Origin: Vishniacozyma victoriae
Taxonomy: Eukaryota > Basidiomycota > Tremellomycetes > Tremellales > Bulleribasidiaceae
Direction: 5' to 3'
Length of the DNA stretch: 64,000 bases
NCBI GenBank assembly: GCA_017654735.1
Contig: JADPYG010000088.1
Coordinates: forward strand, 3,286,001-3,350,000
Shown here: one piece after another, positions 46,866-56,651 of the stretch
Numbering within the stretch: position 1 is the stretch's first letter
Layout of the letters: each line of letters opens with the position of its first letter
Position numbers and translations under genes: made by a program
Notes under the pieces: model-generated
What the model saw: only the letters and a program-made list of their open reading frames with translations
Told to the model about the DNA's origin: nothing
The model's database searches: none

Positions 46866-47683
46866 ATGACTACCGCATACGCACCGCCCGCTCGTCAATC
46901 CACATCAGCCCATGCATACCGACATCACCCTTATTCAGCACCTCCCGCTCAATCCGGTTCACGTCCAAAGTGGGCAACCGCTGAAAAGGAAAAGTTGGCT
47001 GTACGAACCGAGCTACCCCCATCACCTCCACGTTCACGTCGTGATGAATCCGAAACTCCTTCCCTTGGTATGCCATTAGGGATGGCTTTCGGTGCCAACG
47101 GAGGCGGTAAATGGTGGGATGAGGAACTTGTAAGTTTCGCCTTCAAAATCCCTCATCAACGCTAACGCTCAGCCCGCACCACCAGCATCTCTCAGCTCTA
47201 TCCTGGAATCATTCCGCAAATCAGGCGAAGGCGACCGAGACCTGTTACTCTCTATTCTTGGAGCCAAGAAAGCCGAGGAAGAGGTAAGCCTATTTTCCCT
47301 GAAATGGATACCAAGTCCTAACTTTATAGCGCCTTACCGCCCTCATTCAGACACGCTTGACAATACTCCAAGCCCGCTTGTCCCTACATTCCGCCGCAGC
47401 CTCTGTTGCCGCCAACACCCCTCCCCCACCCATGCCCGCCGCTCTCGAGCCCAGGGGATCTGCCTCTTCCTCCGCACCCTCTCCGCCACTCATGACCCCT
47501 GTCGATGAACGTCCGGAAGACTCTTTTCCCAGCAAGAAGCCTGCCGGCTACTGGAGCCGTCTCTCCGACAACAGGCTACCGCCTATCAGAAGTCATGATG
47601 GAAGCGTCTCGCCAAAGAGCGAGGGCCGTAGATCTCAGAATGGACTAGATATGTTGTTAGATGCCGGCATGGCAAGGTCATGA
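46866..47683 (+). CDS. Hypothetical protein, three exons
   Basis: Starts MTTAYAPPARQSTSAHAYRHHPYSA and is disordered and Pro/Ser/Ala-rich over most of its length. It has a KWATAEKEKLAVRTELPPSPPRSRRDE segment. Introns at about 47129-47173 and 47284-47328 splice in frame. The centre is a helical or coiled-coil block (LSSILESFRKSGEGDRDLLLSILGAKKAEEERLTALIQTRLTILQARL), the only part with probable fold. The C-terminus reads RRSQNGLDMLLDAGMARS. I do not recognise it. A regulatory or adaptor role is a guess from composition only. Confidence 0.65.
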
Positions 47684-47805
47684 GTGTAGTTAAAGAATAG
47701 AAACGTTGTCAATATATTCGGTTGTATATATCATGAATTGTACATCCCCGCTTCTTTCACTGCTGTCGACTCGAGCTGCGTATCTCTGGGGTGCATTTCT
47801 CTGCA

Positions 47806-49386
47806 TTAGACCTCTACGGTATCTAGACCCTGTACCAAGCGCTCCAATCCAGCCTTGCCCATCGGTACCCACACCCACCGCCCGCCTCGACCCTCACCAT
47901 CCACCGTAGCCTCGACAACAAGTCCGTGATCCCGATATTCTCCAATAAGAGCATTGTACCGCTCCTCCTCTCGAGCAATAAACTTTTCCCGGGCAATCTT
48001 TTGCAATATATCATTGTCTACACCGAATATAGGTGCTACAGCTCCCGCACCACCGGCATGGGCGGTATGGTATTTCGGATCTACCGGAAGCGATGCAATT
48101 TGACGAGTAATGAGTAGTTTGAGCAGTCGTAATGCGTTTGGCGGGACTGACAACAGGATCTGAGCTGCTGCTTCCTCAGTAATGAGAGCTGACGAGGTGA
48201 GGGAGGCGGTGGTGGAAAGACGTTGATGGGTGAGCTCGTGGTCGTAATCCGCATAGGTAGTGACGTTGTGGTATAACCAATTGAAACCTCTCTCGGGCGG
48301 TATTGCCCCAGTCCACGAGCCGGCGGGGTACTGGTGCGGTCTCGTCGTCATTTGCGTTTGCGAAAAGAGTAGAGGGGTGTGGAGATGGTCGAAAGAAGCA
48401 ATGAGGTGTATACGAGGGGAACAAGCGAGGATCGAGAGGATAGCCATGGAGCGTGGGTTCCGAAGAGTCGGTGAATCGATATTGTGAATGACAAGATACA
48501 GTGGTCGATCCGATACGACGACATCACTCTTCTTCTTGATAGCTGCCTCAGGGAGAAAATAGGTATATATGCGATGTACGAGTCGATCTATTGGCGAACC
48601 CGCTTCCGTGCTGGATGGGGGAATCGACAACATATCCTCAATCTGACCCAGCACCTCCCTCAGCGTCAATTGAGGATAATGTCCATCGACCACCACCACA
48701 TGCCCATTCGATTTCTGAGATCTTGCAAACTCGTTCAAGACTGCCCGTTTCGACCCATATCCATACACGAGTAGATTGAATCCTTCCTCCAATTCCATCG
48801 CCCACTGCTCAAAATGGCGCGCATAATCTGCCTCTAGCCCTTCCACAGTCTCCTTCGCCTTTCCATTCCTCCTCGCCTGCCTCGTGTTCTCATCATAGAC
48901 CTTTGACGAAAGCGGTGGAGCAAGACCGGAATACGAATTCCCAGACGTCTTGGATGATCTCGAGTGCGTAATGAAATAAAGGTCGGACTTTGATAACCTG
49001 ATAATCCCCTGCTCGACCATCTCCTCCAGTTTTCTAGTCGCAGCCTTGCGTTTCCGAGGCGTACTAGTGGGTGTGCCCACTTTTTTCCGAGGTGTAGATT
49101 TCCGTGAAGAGGGTGTACCGACCAAACCCGTTTTAGCCCTTTTCGTTGGTGTCGCATCGGTATCCTCGTCATTGTCTGGATCTTCTTCTTCCTCCTCGTC
49201 ATCTTCTTCGTGAATAGCATCTCGTTCCTCATCTGAGGATTGATCTTCTTGATCCTCGTTCGGTCGTGCTGCGTCGTACCCTGTCAGGAAAGAGACTAGG
49301 TGGGATGCTTCCGCTTCCTCCTCCTCCTCTTCGGGACGATCATCGTCGGTGGGTGACAGTCTCTGTCTTTTGGCTCTTGGCGGCAT
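47806..49386 (-). CDS. ORC2: Origin recognition complex subunit 2
   Basis: Orc2 is a core subunit of the ORC that marks replication origins and loads MCM helicase. It is a single uninterrupted exon, unusual in this intron-rich window. The start at 49386 (MPPRAKRQRLSP) is preferred over an in-frame upstream Met because the upstream part lies in the shared promoter. The N-terminus is disordered and highly acidic (EEEEEEAEA, EEDDEEEEEDPDNDED) with basic TPRKK clusters. The ORC2 domain has HFEQWAMELEEGFNLLVYGYGSKRAVL (degenerate P-loop), HVVVVDGHYPQLTLREVL, PLYLVIHNIDSPTLR and RIHLIASFDHLHTPLLF. It ends with a winged-helix (REEERYNALIGEYRDHGLV). About 526 residues. Confidence 0.93.
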   Translation of the reverse strand: MPPRAKRQRLSPTDDDRPEEEEEEAEASHLVSFLTGYDAARPNEDQEDQSSDEERDAIHEEDDEEEEEDPDNDEDTDATPTKRAKTGLVGTPSSRKSTPRKKVGTPTSTPRKRKAATRKLEEMVEQGIIRLSKSDLYFITHSRSSKTSGNSYSGLAPPLSSKVYDENTRQARRNGKAKETVEGLEADYARHFEQWAMELEEGFNLLVYGYGSKRAVLNEFARSQKSNGHVVVVDGHYPQLTLREVLGQIEDMLSIPPSSTEAGSPIDRLVHRIYTYFLPEAAIKKKSDVVVSDRPLYLVIHNIDSPTLRNPRSMAILSILACSPRIHLIASFDHLHTPLLFSQTQMTTRPHQYPAGSWTGAIPPERGFNWLYHNVTTYADYDHELTHQRLSTTASLTSSALITEEAAAQILLSVPPNALRLLKLLITRQIASLPVDPKYHTAHAGGAGAVAPIFGVDNDILQKIAREKFIAREEERYNALIGEYRDHGLVVEATVDGEGRGGRWVWVPMGKAGLERLVQGLDTVEV

Positions 49387-49445
49387 CTCTCCCTTGGTCA
49401 CCTTGGTGCTGTGTAGTCGTAGGGTGCAAGGTTGAATGACAAAAG

Positions 49446-49451
49446 ACGCGT
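49446..49451. promoter_or_regulatory. MluI cell-cycle box (ACGCGT), site 1
   Basis: A perfect palindromic ACGCGT in the 159-base ORC2/RFC1 intergenic region, 60 bases from the ORC2 ATG. ACGCGT is the MCB bound by MBF (Mbp1-Swi6 type) factors that drive G1/S genes in ascomycete yeasts. Its use in this organism is inferred. Confidence 0.6.
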
Positions 49452-49483
49452 ACCAACATTGAATCAACCTCCACTCGAATCTT

Positions 49484-49489
49484 ACGCGT
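49484..49489. promoter_or_regulatory. MluI cell-cycle box (ACGCGT), site 2
   Basis: The second perfect ACGCGT, 38 bases from the first (start to start) and 57 bases before the RFC1 ATG. Two copies in 159 bases between two replication genes make chance less likely and support a bidirectional S-phase promoter. Confidence 0.6.
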
Positions 49490-49545
49490 CATCCCGATCA
49501 ACCTAACATCATCTTCTACCATTCACATAACATAGCTTGACAAGG

Positions 49546-52500
49546 ATGGCAGGAGGATCAGTATCGCCAAAGAAAAAGGCAACGACTCCAGCTAGTCAGG
49601 AGAAGAAGAAAGTTGTTGCGGCTCCCAAGGCTGATGGCACTGGAGCGGATATCAGGAATTTTGTCAGTCCCCTCCTCCGTTCGCTTTCATTATTGACGGT
49701 ATAGTTCTCGCAGGGCTCCAATGGGGTACGCTTCAATTCTCACTGAGATCTGTATTTGCTGATGAGAAGGGACCTTCCAAGCCTGCAGCCGCGCCTGTAA
49801 AGCCTAAAACCGGAACTGGCAAGCAACCCATTACTATCGGTAGGTGGGCTGCCGCTCTCGGAATCCAGAACTGATCAAGTAGACGATAGTGACGAGGAAG
49901 ATATGAAACCAATGTAAGCTTCTACCAGCCCAGGGAGGATGCAAGGCTGACTATATAGCACCAAGTTGGTCACTCTCGGCTGGAATCATTGACCTTTACT
50001 GACATCCAGACCCGCTGCGAAAGCAAGACCATCGACTTCTAAACACTTTGAATCGGTAAGCTCTAGCTTCCATCTGAAGACCGCACCAGCTGATCGCCAG
50101 AAACCAATCGACATAGACGAATCATCCCCTGAACCCGAATCCAAACCCGCCGTAACGAAACCAAAATCTACCGCCGCACTCCCGAAGAAAGCTACCCCCA
50201 CACCCAAAAAGGCTCCCACACCAGCCAAACGCAAGAGTTCTAAAGCAGAATCGGAAAGCTCAGAGGAGGATATGAAACCCGCCAAAAAGAGGCAGTCTTT
50301 GGCTGCAAAAGCCAAGAAACCGGATTACCTGGAGAGTGAAAGTGAGGAGGATGTGAAGCCGGTCAAGAAGGAGTCTGCGGCCTCGAAGAAGGCAAAGAAG
50401 GAACCTTCGGTAAGTTCAGCATGTCGTCAGTCAATACAGCTGACGCCCAGCCCATGGCCATCGATGAGAGCTCGGAAGAGGATGATTTCATTGACGACGA
50501 TGAAGATGAGCCTCGGAAGAGTAAAGCCAAAAAGCCTCCAGCGAAGAAAGCTCCGGCCAAGAAACCAGCGAAATCCTCCAAGAAACCAGTCAAAAAGGAG
50601 GAGCCAGCTGAGGAGGACGAAGAAGAGGAAAAGCCAAAAGCGAAGAAACCAAAGTCAGTGATACCTTACATTAAAACCAAGGCTGATGTCAGTTTCGCTG
50701 CTATCCAAGCTGCTCGTGCGGCTGGACCCAAGAACCCAGGAGGAAAAGAGATTCCGCAAGGTCAAACGGATTGTCTAGGTGGACTGACGTTGGTCTTTAC
50801 TGGAGAGTTGGAAACTCTGGGCCGAGATGAGGCTGTCGAGCTGGCCAAGCGATACGGAGCGTGAGCACTCCTGCCTCTACGCCTGGCAACACTGACGAGT
50901 AGCCGAGTCACAAGTGGACCCTCTGGAAAGACAGACTACGTGATCATAGGTGACAATGCTGGAAAATCCAAGATCGACAAAATTCAAGCCATCAATCTCA
51001 AGACCTTGACCGAGGATGAATTCCTGAATCTGATAGCGACGAGAAAAGGAGCCAAGCCGGACGAGAAGCAGATCAAGGCTATGCAAAAAGAAGAGAAAAA
51101 GATCCAAGATGCGGCTAAAGAGATGGAAAAGAAGGAGAAGGAGGACGAGAAATTGAGAAAGAGGAAGGAAGCGGCTTTGGTGGATACTGGAATGGCTGCA
51201 AAGTAAGTCCTGATAGATGAGCTTTGCTGACGATGTAGAAAGGTTGCACCTGCTTCAAGCCAACTGTGGACGACCAAATATGCTCCTACAAACCTCAAGG
51301 AGGTCTGCGGTAACAAGGCTAACGTCGAGAGACTCGGAAACTGGCTCAAGGACTGGTGAGTCACCTCACTCTTAAATGCTGATTCCAGGGACAAGAACTA
51401 CAGATGTGGATTCAAGAAACCAGGAAAAGATGGAATGGGAATCTACCGAGCTGTCCTGGTTTCCGGACCACCTGGTATTGGAAAGACTACCTCGGCTCAT
51501 CTGATGGCCAAAGAAGCTGGATACAACCCTATCGAGCTCAATGCGAGTGATGCTAGAAGCAAGAAGCTAGTCGAGGTGAGTCATTCCTACTAGCTTGGTC
51601 TTTGCTGATGGGTAGAATTCTACCAACATCGACAACGCTTCTTTGGATGGCTTCTTTAGCGGTACCGGTCTCCAGGTCAGCTGAATGCATTTTTCCATCA
51701 GAGTGCAACAACTGACAGATAGAGTACAACGGTTGCCGGCGTTCGAGTTGGTACGCGTACATGCCTGATCATGGATGAAGTCGATGGAATGTCGGCTGGT
51801 GATCGTGGCGGTGTCGGTGCCCTCAACTTCCTCATCAAGAAGACAAAGGTGAGTAACCCCAAAAATTGGACAGCTGGTGCTGATGATAGATTCCGATGGT
51901 CCTGATCTGTAATGACAAGACGTTGCAGAAGATGAAGCCTTTGCAGTCCACAACATTCGCCATTACATTCAAGCGGTAAGCTTCATTATCTACTCGGCGG
52001 AGCCAGCTGAATTACAGGCCGCAACCCAATGAAGTCCGATCGCGTATAATGTCAATCTTGTACAAGTACGTACCCGTCGACACTGGGCATGAGACTGACT
52101 TTGCAGGGAGAAGATGAAGATTTCTCCGACCGTCGTCGACGAGCTTGTACGAGGTGCCAACTCGGATATCCGTCTAGTCCTCAATATGCTGTCGACGTAT
52201 AAGCTCAGGGATAGCGAGATGGACTTTGACCAGGGTAAAGAGCTGTAAGTTTCCCGATCGCTCTTGATAGTACTAGCTGACCGATAGCGTCCGGGTCAAT
52301 GAGAAGAACACCATCTTGACGCCTTTCACCATCATTGATAAGCTTTGCTCGCCGTATTCCTTCGCTCGAACAAGCAAAGATACCCTGGCAGACAAGATGG
52401 AGTTGTACTTCCACGACTTTTCTTTCGTTCCGCTCTTTATGCAGGTGCGTTTCACCTCCTTGAGATGTGCGTTGCGCTGACATGGTAGGAGCACTACCTC

Positions 52501-53518
52501 AAAACAAATCTGGCTAGGACTCAGAAAGAGGACGGACCGATGAAGATCCTGAAGGACCTCGACCATATTAGTAAAGCTGCAGATTGGATTTCGGATGGTG
52601 ATTTGGTCGATAGATTGATTCACGGGTGAGCTGGCCCACGAAATTAAAGCTGATGTTAGCTCGGAACAACATTGGTCTTTACTGCCCTTCCACGCCGTTA
52701 CATCGACCGTTGCGCCTGCTTACCATGTCTTTGGTAGCATGAGGACAGATCCTGGAGGACGTCCGGCTTGGGGTCCATCCTTCCCTCAGTAAGCTTCCAC
52801 TTTTCAGATGCGGACAGCAATCTGACGATGAGGTGGCTCGGCCAGAATTCGAAACAGGGTAAACTCGGTCGTCAACTTACCGATATTCAAATCCGGATGC
52901 GACTTCGTGCGTCGGGAAGTAGGCAGGAGATTCGAGAGACGTACATGCCTATGCTGGCTAGCAAGATTGTCTCGCCATTGACCGAGAAAGGATCGGTAGG
53001 TCAAGCGCTCGAGAGAGTCTAGCTAAAAGACCAGGATGCCGTCGAGGAAGTCATCAGCTACATGGACGAATACTACCTCGGTAAAGAGGATTGGGATGCT
53101 TTCGTCGAGCTCGGGGTGGATACGATGAAGGATGAATTGATCTTGAAGAAGATCCCAACAGCTACCAAAACAGCCTTTACGCGGCAGTAAGTCTTCACTC
53201 CGAGTGGTGAAGCGTACTAATGACGGCAGGTACAACAAGGGAGACCACCCTATTGCATTCCACAAGGGAGACATGTTTGCGGCTACCAGAAAGATTGCCG
53301 ATCAAGGTCCAGCTGCGGATAATGAAGAGGTCTTTGAGGTATGTCCACTACCATTGTCGGGTACTATGCTGACTGTGTAGGAGGACGAGATCGTGCCAGA
53401 AGTTGAATCGGACAAGGAAGAGGACGAGAAGGTCAACGACTTTAGTAAAGACAAGATGATCAAACCTGTGAAACCGAAAGGAAAGGCGAAAGAGGCAGCC
53501 ACCAAGAAGAAGAAGTGA
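49546..53518 (+). CDS. RFC1: Replication factor C large subunit
   Basis: Rfc1 is the largest subunit of the clamp loader that opens and loads PCNA. After [14 protein letters not shown] the N-terminus is lysine/acid-rich and disordered, with small exons. The BRCT domain is [51 protein letters not shown]. The AAA+ core follows: [17 protein letters not shown], Walker [22 protein letters not shown], Walker [12 protein letters not shown], sensor 1 LICND, and [13 protein letters not shown]. The C-terminal RFC1 domain has [15 protein letters not shown] and [24 protein letters not shown]. It ends in a lysine-rich tail ([13 protein letters not shown]) at 53518. About twenty exons; length and order match fungal Rfc1. 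Confidence 0.95.
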
Positions 53519-54284
53519 TTAGTGGACGAGGTTCGCCTGCCAAGTAGAACTATGTACAAATATTAGACAGCTCTGAATGTACTCTCAACATAGCAAGACT
53601 GGAATCGAAATCCTGCATTTGAGGTAGTGCGGCATAAATTCCCACGGTGGTCACGCACCTTGTATTAGCTTTCGGGGATCCGATTAGGTTGACGTTGTTG
53701 ACCGTTATTTGGCTGACATTTGTTGATGTCAAGGGTAAGTTTGTCGGCACTACCGGTAAACCCATTGACCAACAACATGAAACAAGACATAGTTCAGTCA
53801 TTCACACGTCCAATGGCTGTTGCTTCAAAATGTCTCGCGATCTGGACTCGACACAACCACGCTAACCTTGTCACAATCAGGCCAGACCTTTACATGGCCT
53901 TATAGTTGAACCGAACCTCTACGTCACATACCAACTCAAGCACCGGACTAGGGAATAACAGAAACAAATGTGTCTTCACTAAACCTGATGTGATTTGACT
54001 CCACTTCATACCATGAATATATAAACAGGTATACTGTTGACGCTTTTCACTCTTTTTCCTCAATCCCGCCCACCTGCAAAACTTCTTGAACCACCGCACA
54101 CTCCACGACTTGGACGTTCACCCAACTTTATTACACTCTTTAAAAGAACAAACTCCACTACACTTCACAGGCTGAATTGGTAGTGTGCAAATACACCTTC
54201 CTTTCCATCGTCATCAACCACCTTCATAACCACCCTTACCCTTACCTAAACCAAAATTTATATACAATATCATCCGCATTCAAC
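53519..54284. other. Intergenic stretch RFC1 to the small membrane protein
   Basis: About 770 bases. Short frames on both strands overlap and lack motifs. The right end is C/A/T-rich, typical of a 5' UTR (CATCAACCACCTTCATAACC...), before the ATG at 54285. No RNA gene recognised. Confidence 0.45.
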
Positions 54285-54809
54285 ATGTCATCCACCGAAA
54301 TTACTTCTATCATCACCTCCATCACCTCGATGGTCTCGTCTTCCACTCCCACATCCTCCCGGGGCGGCTTCGGTACAGGGAACGCTGGATGGGGCCTAAA
54401 GGAACCCAGGCCCAACCATCCCGGCTCGATGGGGTCCATGAACGGCAAATACCCCTCATCTGGGAATGGCGTGCCTATGCCAGCATGGGCCATCGTCATC
54501 CTTGTCATCGTTTGCGGTTCGATGTTTGCTGGTTTAGGATATCTGTTCTGGCTTACCTTCAAACCATCTATGTCCAAGAAGGAACGAGAGGAAGCCAGAA
54601 GGGAGATCGACCTAGAGAGGGCATCGTTGGAGGCCGAGGCGAAGTGGCAGAGGAGTCTCAAGCAGACAGAGGTAGAAGCGCTTGAGAAGAGGATAAGGCA
54701 GAAGGAGGAGGAGATCGAGATGAAGCAGAAGAAGGCGGACAAGGTCGGGGATGATGAGAGGGAGAAGGTGGTAGTGGAAAGGTTGGGCAAAGGGGATGAT
54801 ATGGTTTGA
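54285..54809 (+). CDS. Small single-pass membrane protein with cytoplasmic coiled coil
   Basis: An intronless gene of 174 residues. It has a Ser/Thr-rich N-terminus (MSSTEITSIITSITSMVSSS), a Gly/Pro-rich stretch, and one strong membrane helix (PAWAIVILVIVCGSMFAGLGYLFWLTF). A highly charged coiled coil follows (KKEREEARREIDLERASLEAEAKWQRSL...LEKRIRQKEEEIEMKQKK). The layout suggests an extracytoplasmic O-glycosylated N-terminus and a cytoplasmic coil that may oligomerise, as in wall-sensor or tethering proteins. This is inferred from shape only, as I recognise no family. The reading starts at 54285; an in-frame longer version (from 54177) would lie in the leader and looks unlikely. Confidence 0.7.
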   Translation: MSSTEITSIITSITSMVSSSTPTSSRGGFGTGNAGWGLKEPRPNHPGSMGSMNGKYPSSGNGVPMPAWAIVILVIVCGSMFAGLGYLFWLTFKPSMSKKEREEARREIDLERASLEAEAKWQRSLKQTEVEALEKRIRQKEEEIEMKQKKADKVGDDEREKVVVERLGKGDDMV

Positions 54810-55130
54810 ACCATAGTATATAAACGTAGGCCGAGGGATCACCGGCAAATCTACATAACAGGTTTTTGGATAATGCTCGTATCTTGTAACACGTCGAACG
54901 TATCTACTTATGCAATAGCTTGAAGGAAGGATATATCGTTTCGTCAAAGTCGCTGGCGAAAGTCAAGGCGAGGGTCCGTGCCCTTGGTCTAACTTGCTCT
55001 TTGCAGCTCCGGTCTTTTCCTGTTCGCTTTATACGTACCAACTCCACTCTCTTGATCCTGCCGATACCTCAAACCCTCGAGACACAAACATCCGCTTCGT
55101 CTACTGTACATCAGCTGAGCGACACCCAAC
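54810..55130. other. Upstream region of the first BTB gene
   Basis: About 320 bases containing the 3' end of the membrane-protein transcription unit and the promoter of the first BTB gene. It includes the shared 11-base element (54973-54983) and a TTTATA box-like run near 55026. No other feature seen. Confidence 0.5.
54973..54983. promoter_or_regulatory. Shared element GGTCCGTGCCC upstream of BTB gene 1
   Basis: The 11-base word lies 147 bases before the ATG of the first BTB gene and recurs identically before the other two. Here the match extends to AGGGTCCGTGCCCTTGGT, shared with the copy before gene 2. Confidence 0.6.
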
Positions 55131-56245
55131 ATGAAAGGTCAACGTCCTTCCTCTCACGTCCACGTCAGTGCCACCGACAAGTCACGCCATCCAAATCACG
55201 ATTGGACCAGCGTATACGGTCCTGATGATTACGACTATTCCCCAGAGGATCCTCTGATCCCGGCCGACCCCACGTATGGTCCGGCCACCCCTGTATATCG
55301 ACCGCCCTCTTCCCCGTATCGTTCAGCATCCCCGGCATATTGCCCAGCATCCCCAATATATACGCCAGCGTCCCCGGACTATCGTCCAATGTCTCCCAAC
55401 TTCTCTTCGAGCTCCAAACTTGGGTATAACGGACGGTTTCACACGCCTTGCCCAGATCATGTCCTCCTGGAAAGCTCGGACGAGTACAAATTTTACATTC
55501 CAAGAGCAGTTCTGTCTCAAGCCAGGTGAGTACTGTGCTCATTCATCAGAATTCTATCAGCTCATCCAGCAGCGGGTTCTTCGCAGACATGTTCGCCTTG
55601 CCATCACCCCCTGAGAGCCCATCCGTGGCGATACCAACCTGTGTTATAGCCGAGGACCTGTATATCTTCCTCGCCACTATCGAAGATCAAGAGGTTGAAA
55701 CAGGCTCTATCCAACTCGTCCATTTGGGCGAGACGACAGACGTACCGCTTGTCATTCATCAGTTGACGCTGGTGGAGAAGATCACACTGCAGGGGCTCGC
55801 CGATCGGTTCGATTGCGAGGCGATAGGAGCGGCTGTAAAGCAGTCTCTAGGCGTGTACTACGACAGCCTCACGGGAATCCAGCTACTGGCGGCAGCTTCG
55901 AAGATTGAGTCAGTTACCGTGGCTAGAGTCGCGATCATCAAAATGGGGAAGGGACGGGAATGGCGGTATAAAGGCTCTTACCATGATTGGTGGAACAGAA
56001 TTGGGGACATGCGTCCTAGCTGGCAGATCGCGCTCACCAAATTGGTTTGGCAGTTCCAAAATGAACTCTATAATCCCCTACAAGAGCGCGGTAGACGGAG
56101 TGATGGAAGCAGATTACCTAGATCCCGGGAGACCATCATGGCGCAGACGACCATGTCTCCGGAAACGATTGCTGCCGCTTTCGATCCTCCAAAGGTAGGA
56201 TTTTCAAACATGTGAACTGACCGAGCTGATAGCCAGGAGACCTGA
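55131..56245 (+). CDS. BTB/POZ-domain protein 1 with CTD-like heptads
   Basis: First of three tandem paralogues. The N-terminal tail (MKGQRPSSHVHVSA) leads into six consecutive heptads of the form Y-x-P-x-S-P-x (residues 49-90: YGPATPV, YRPPSSP, YRSASPA, YCPASPI, YTPASPD, YRPMSPN), with a partial earlier unit YSPEDPL. The BTB fold begins at HVLLESSDEYKFYIPRAVLSQ. An intron in the loop (donor GTGAGT after GCCAG) is followed by SGFFADMFALP, then IPTCVIAEDLYIFL and LADRFDCEAIGAAVKQSL. A paralogue-specific helical region follows (HDWWNRIGDMRPSWQIALTKLVW). The last intron near 56195 gives FDPPKET and TGA at 56245. BTB proteins commonly recruit Cullin-3 or dimerise; which applies here is unknown. 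Confidence 0.8.
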
Positions 56246-56651
56246 TGTGCGCCTCGTCACAGAATACTACCCAGATCATTAGTATGTAGTCGACCTTCCG
56301 CTTGATCTGAACATGAACACTTGAATCCCGTTGGTTTCCTCGGCATTTCTCGTGGTCACTCTTCTTGCTCATATTTTCTCGAACGTGTTGGCTCAGGTCA
56401 TGTACTTCATCGTAAAGCTTGACGAGCATTGGAGTCTTGCCTTTCAATAGCTCTCAGAGTGTGCTAGGGTCTGGTCATCGTCACAGGGTCCGTGCCCTTG
56501 GTGTTGGGCCGTCGCCACTGAGTCCAAGATCTTTCTCCCTTCTTCCTTCCTACATCTTCTTCACATCCTCAATAAAGTCCGGTCCCTCTCTCTTCTGCCC
56601 ATCAGCGAGCCTCAGTCAATACCGGCGGTACATCAATCGAACGGAATCGAA
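56246..56651. other. Spacer between BTB genes 1 and 2
   Basis: About 400 bases with the second copy of the shared element (56487-56497), preceded by CATCGTCACAGG, and an AATAAAGT box near 56570. It looks like promoter and leader DNA. A minus-strand frame of about 100 codons here is not supported by splicing or motifs. Confidence 0.5.
56487..56497. promoter_or_regulatory. Shared element GGTCCGTGCCC upstream of BTB gene 2
   Basis: Lies 154 bases before the ATG of the second BTB gene, with CATCGTCACAGG immediately to its left. That flank is shared in part (CATCGTCGCAGG) with the third copy. Confidence 0.6.

Noticed and set aside
54242..54814. 190-codon minus-strand open frame
   Set aside because: Antisense shadow of the small membrane protein; the Ser/Leu-rich repeats are the complement of its charged coiled coil.
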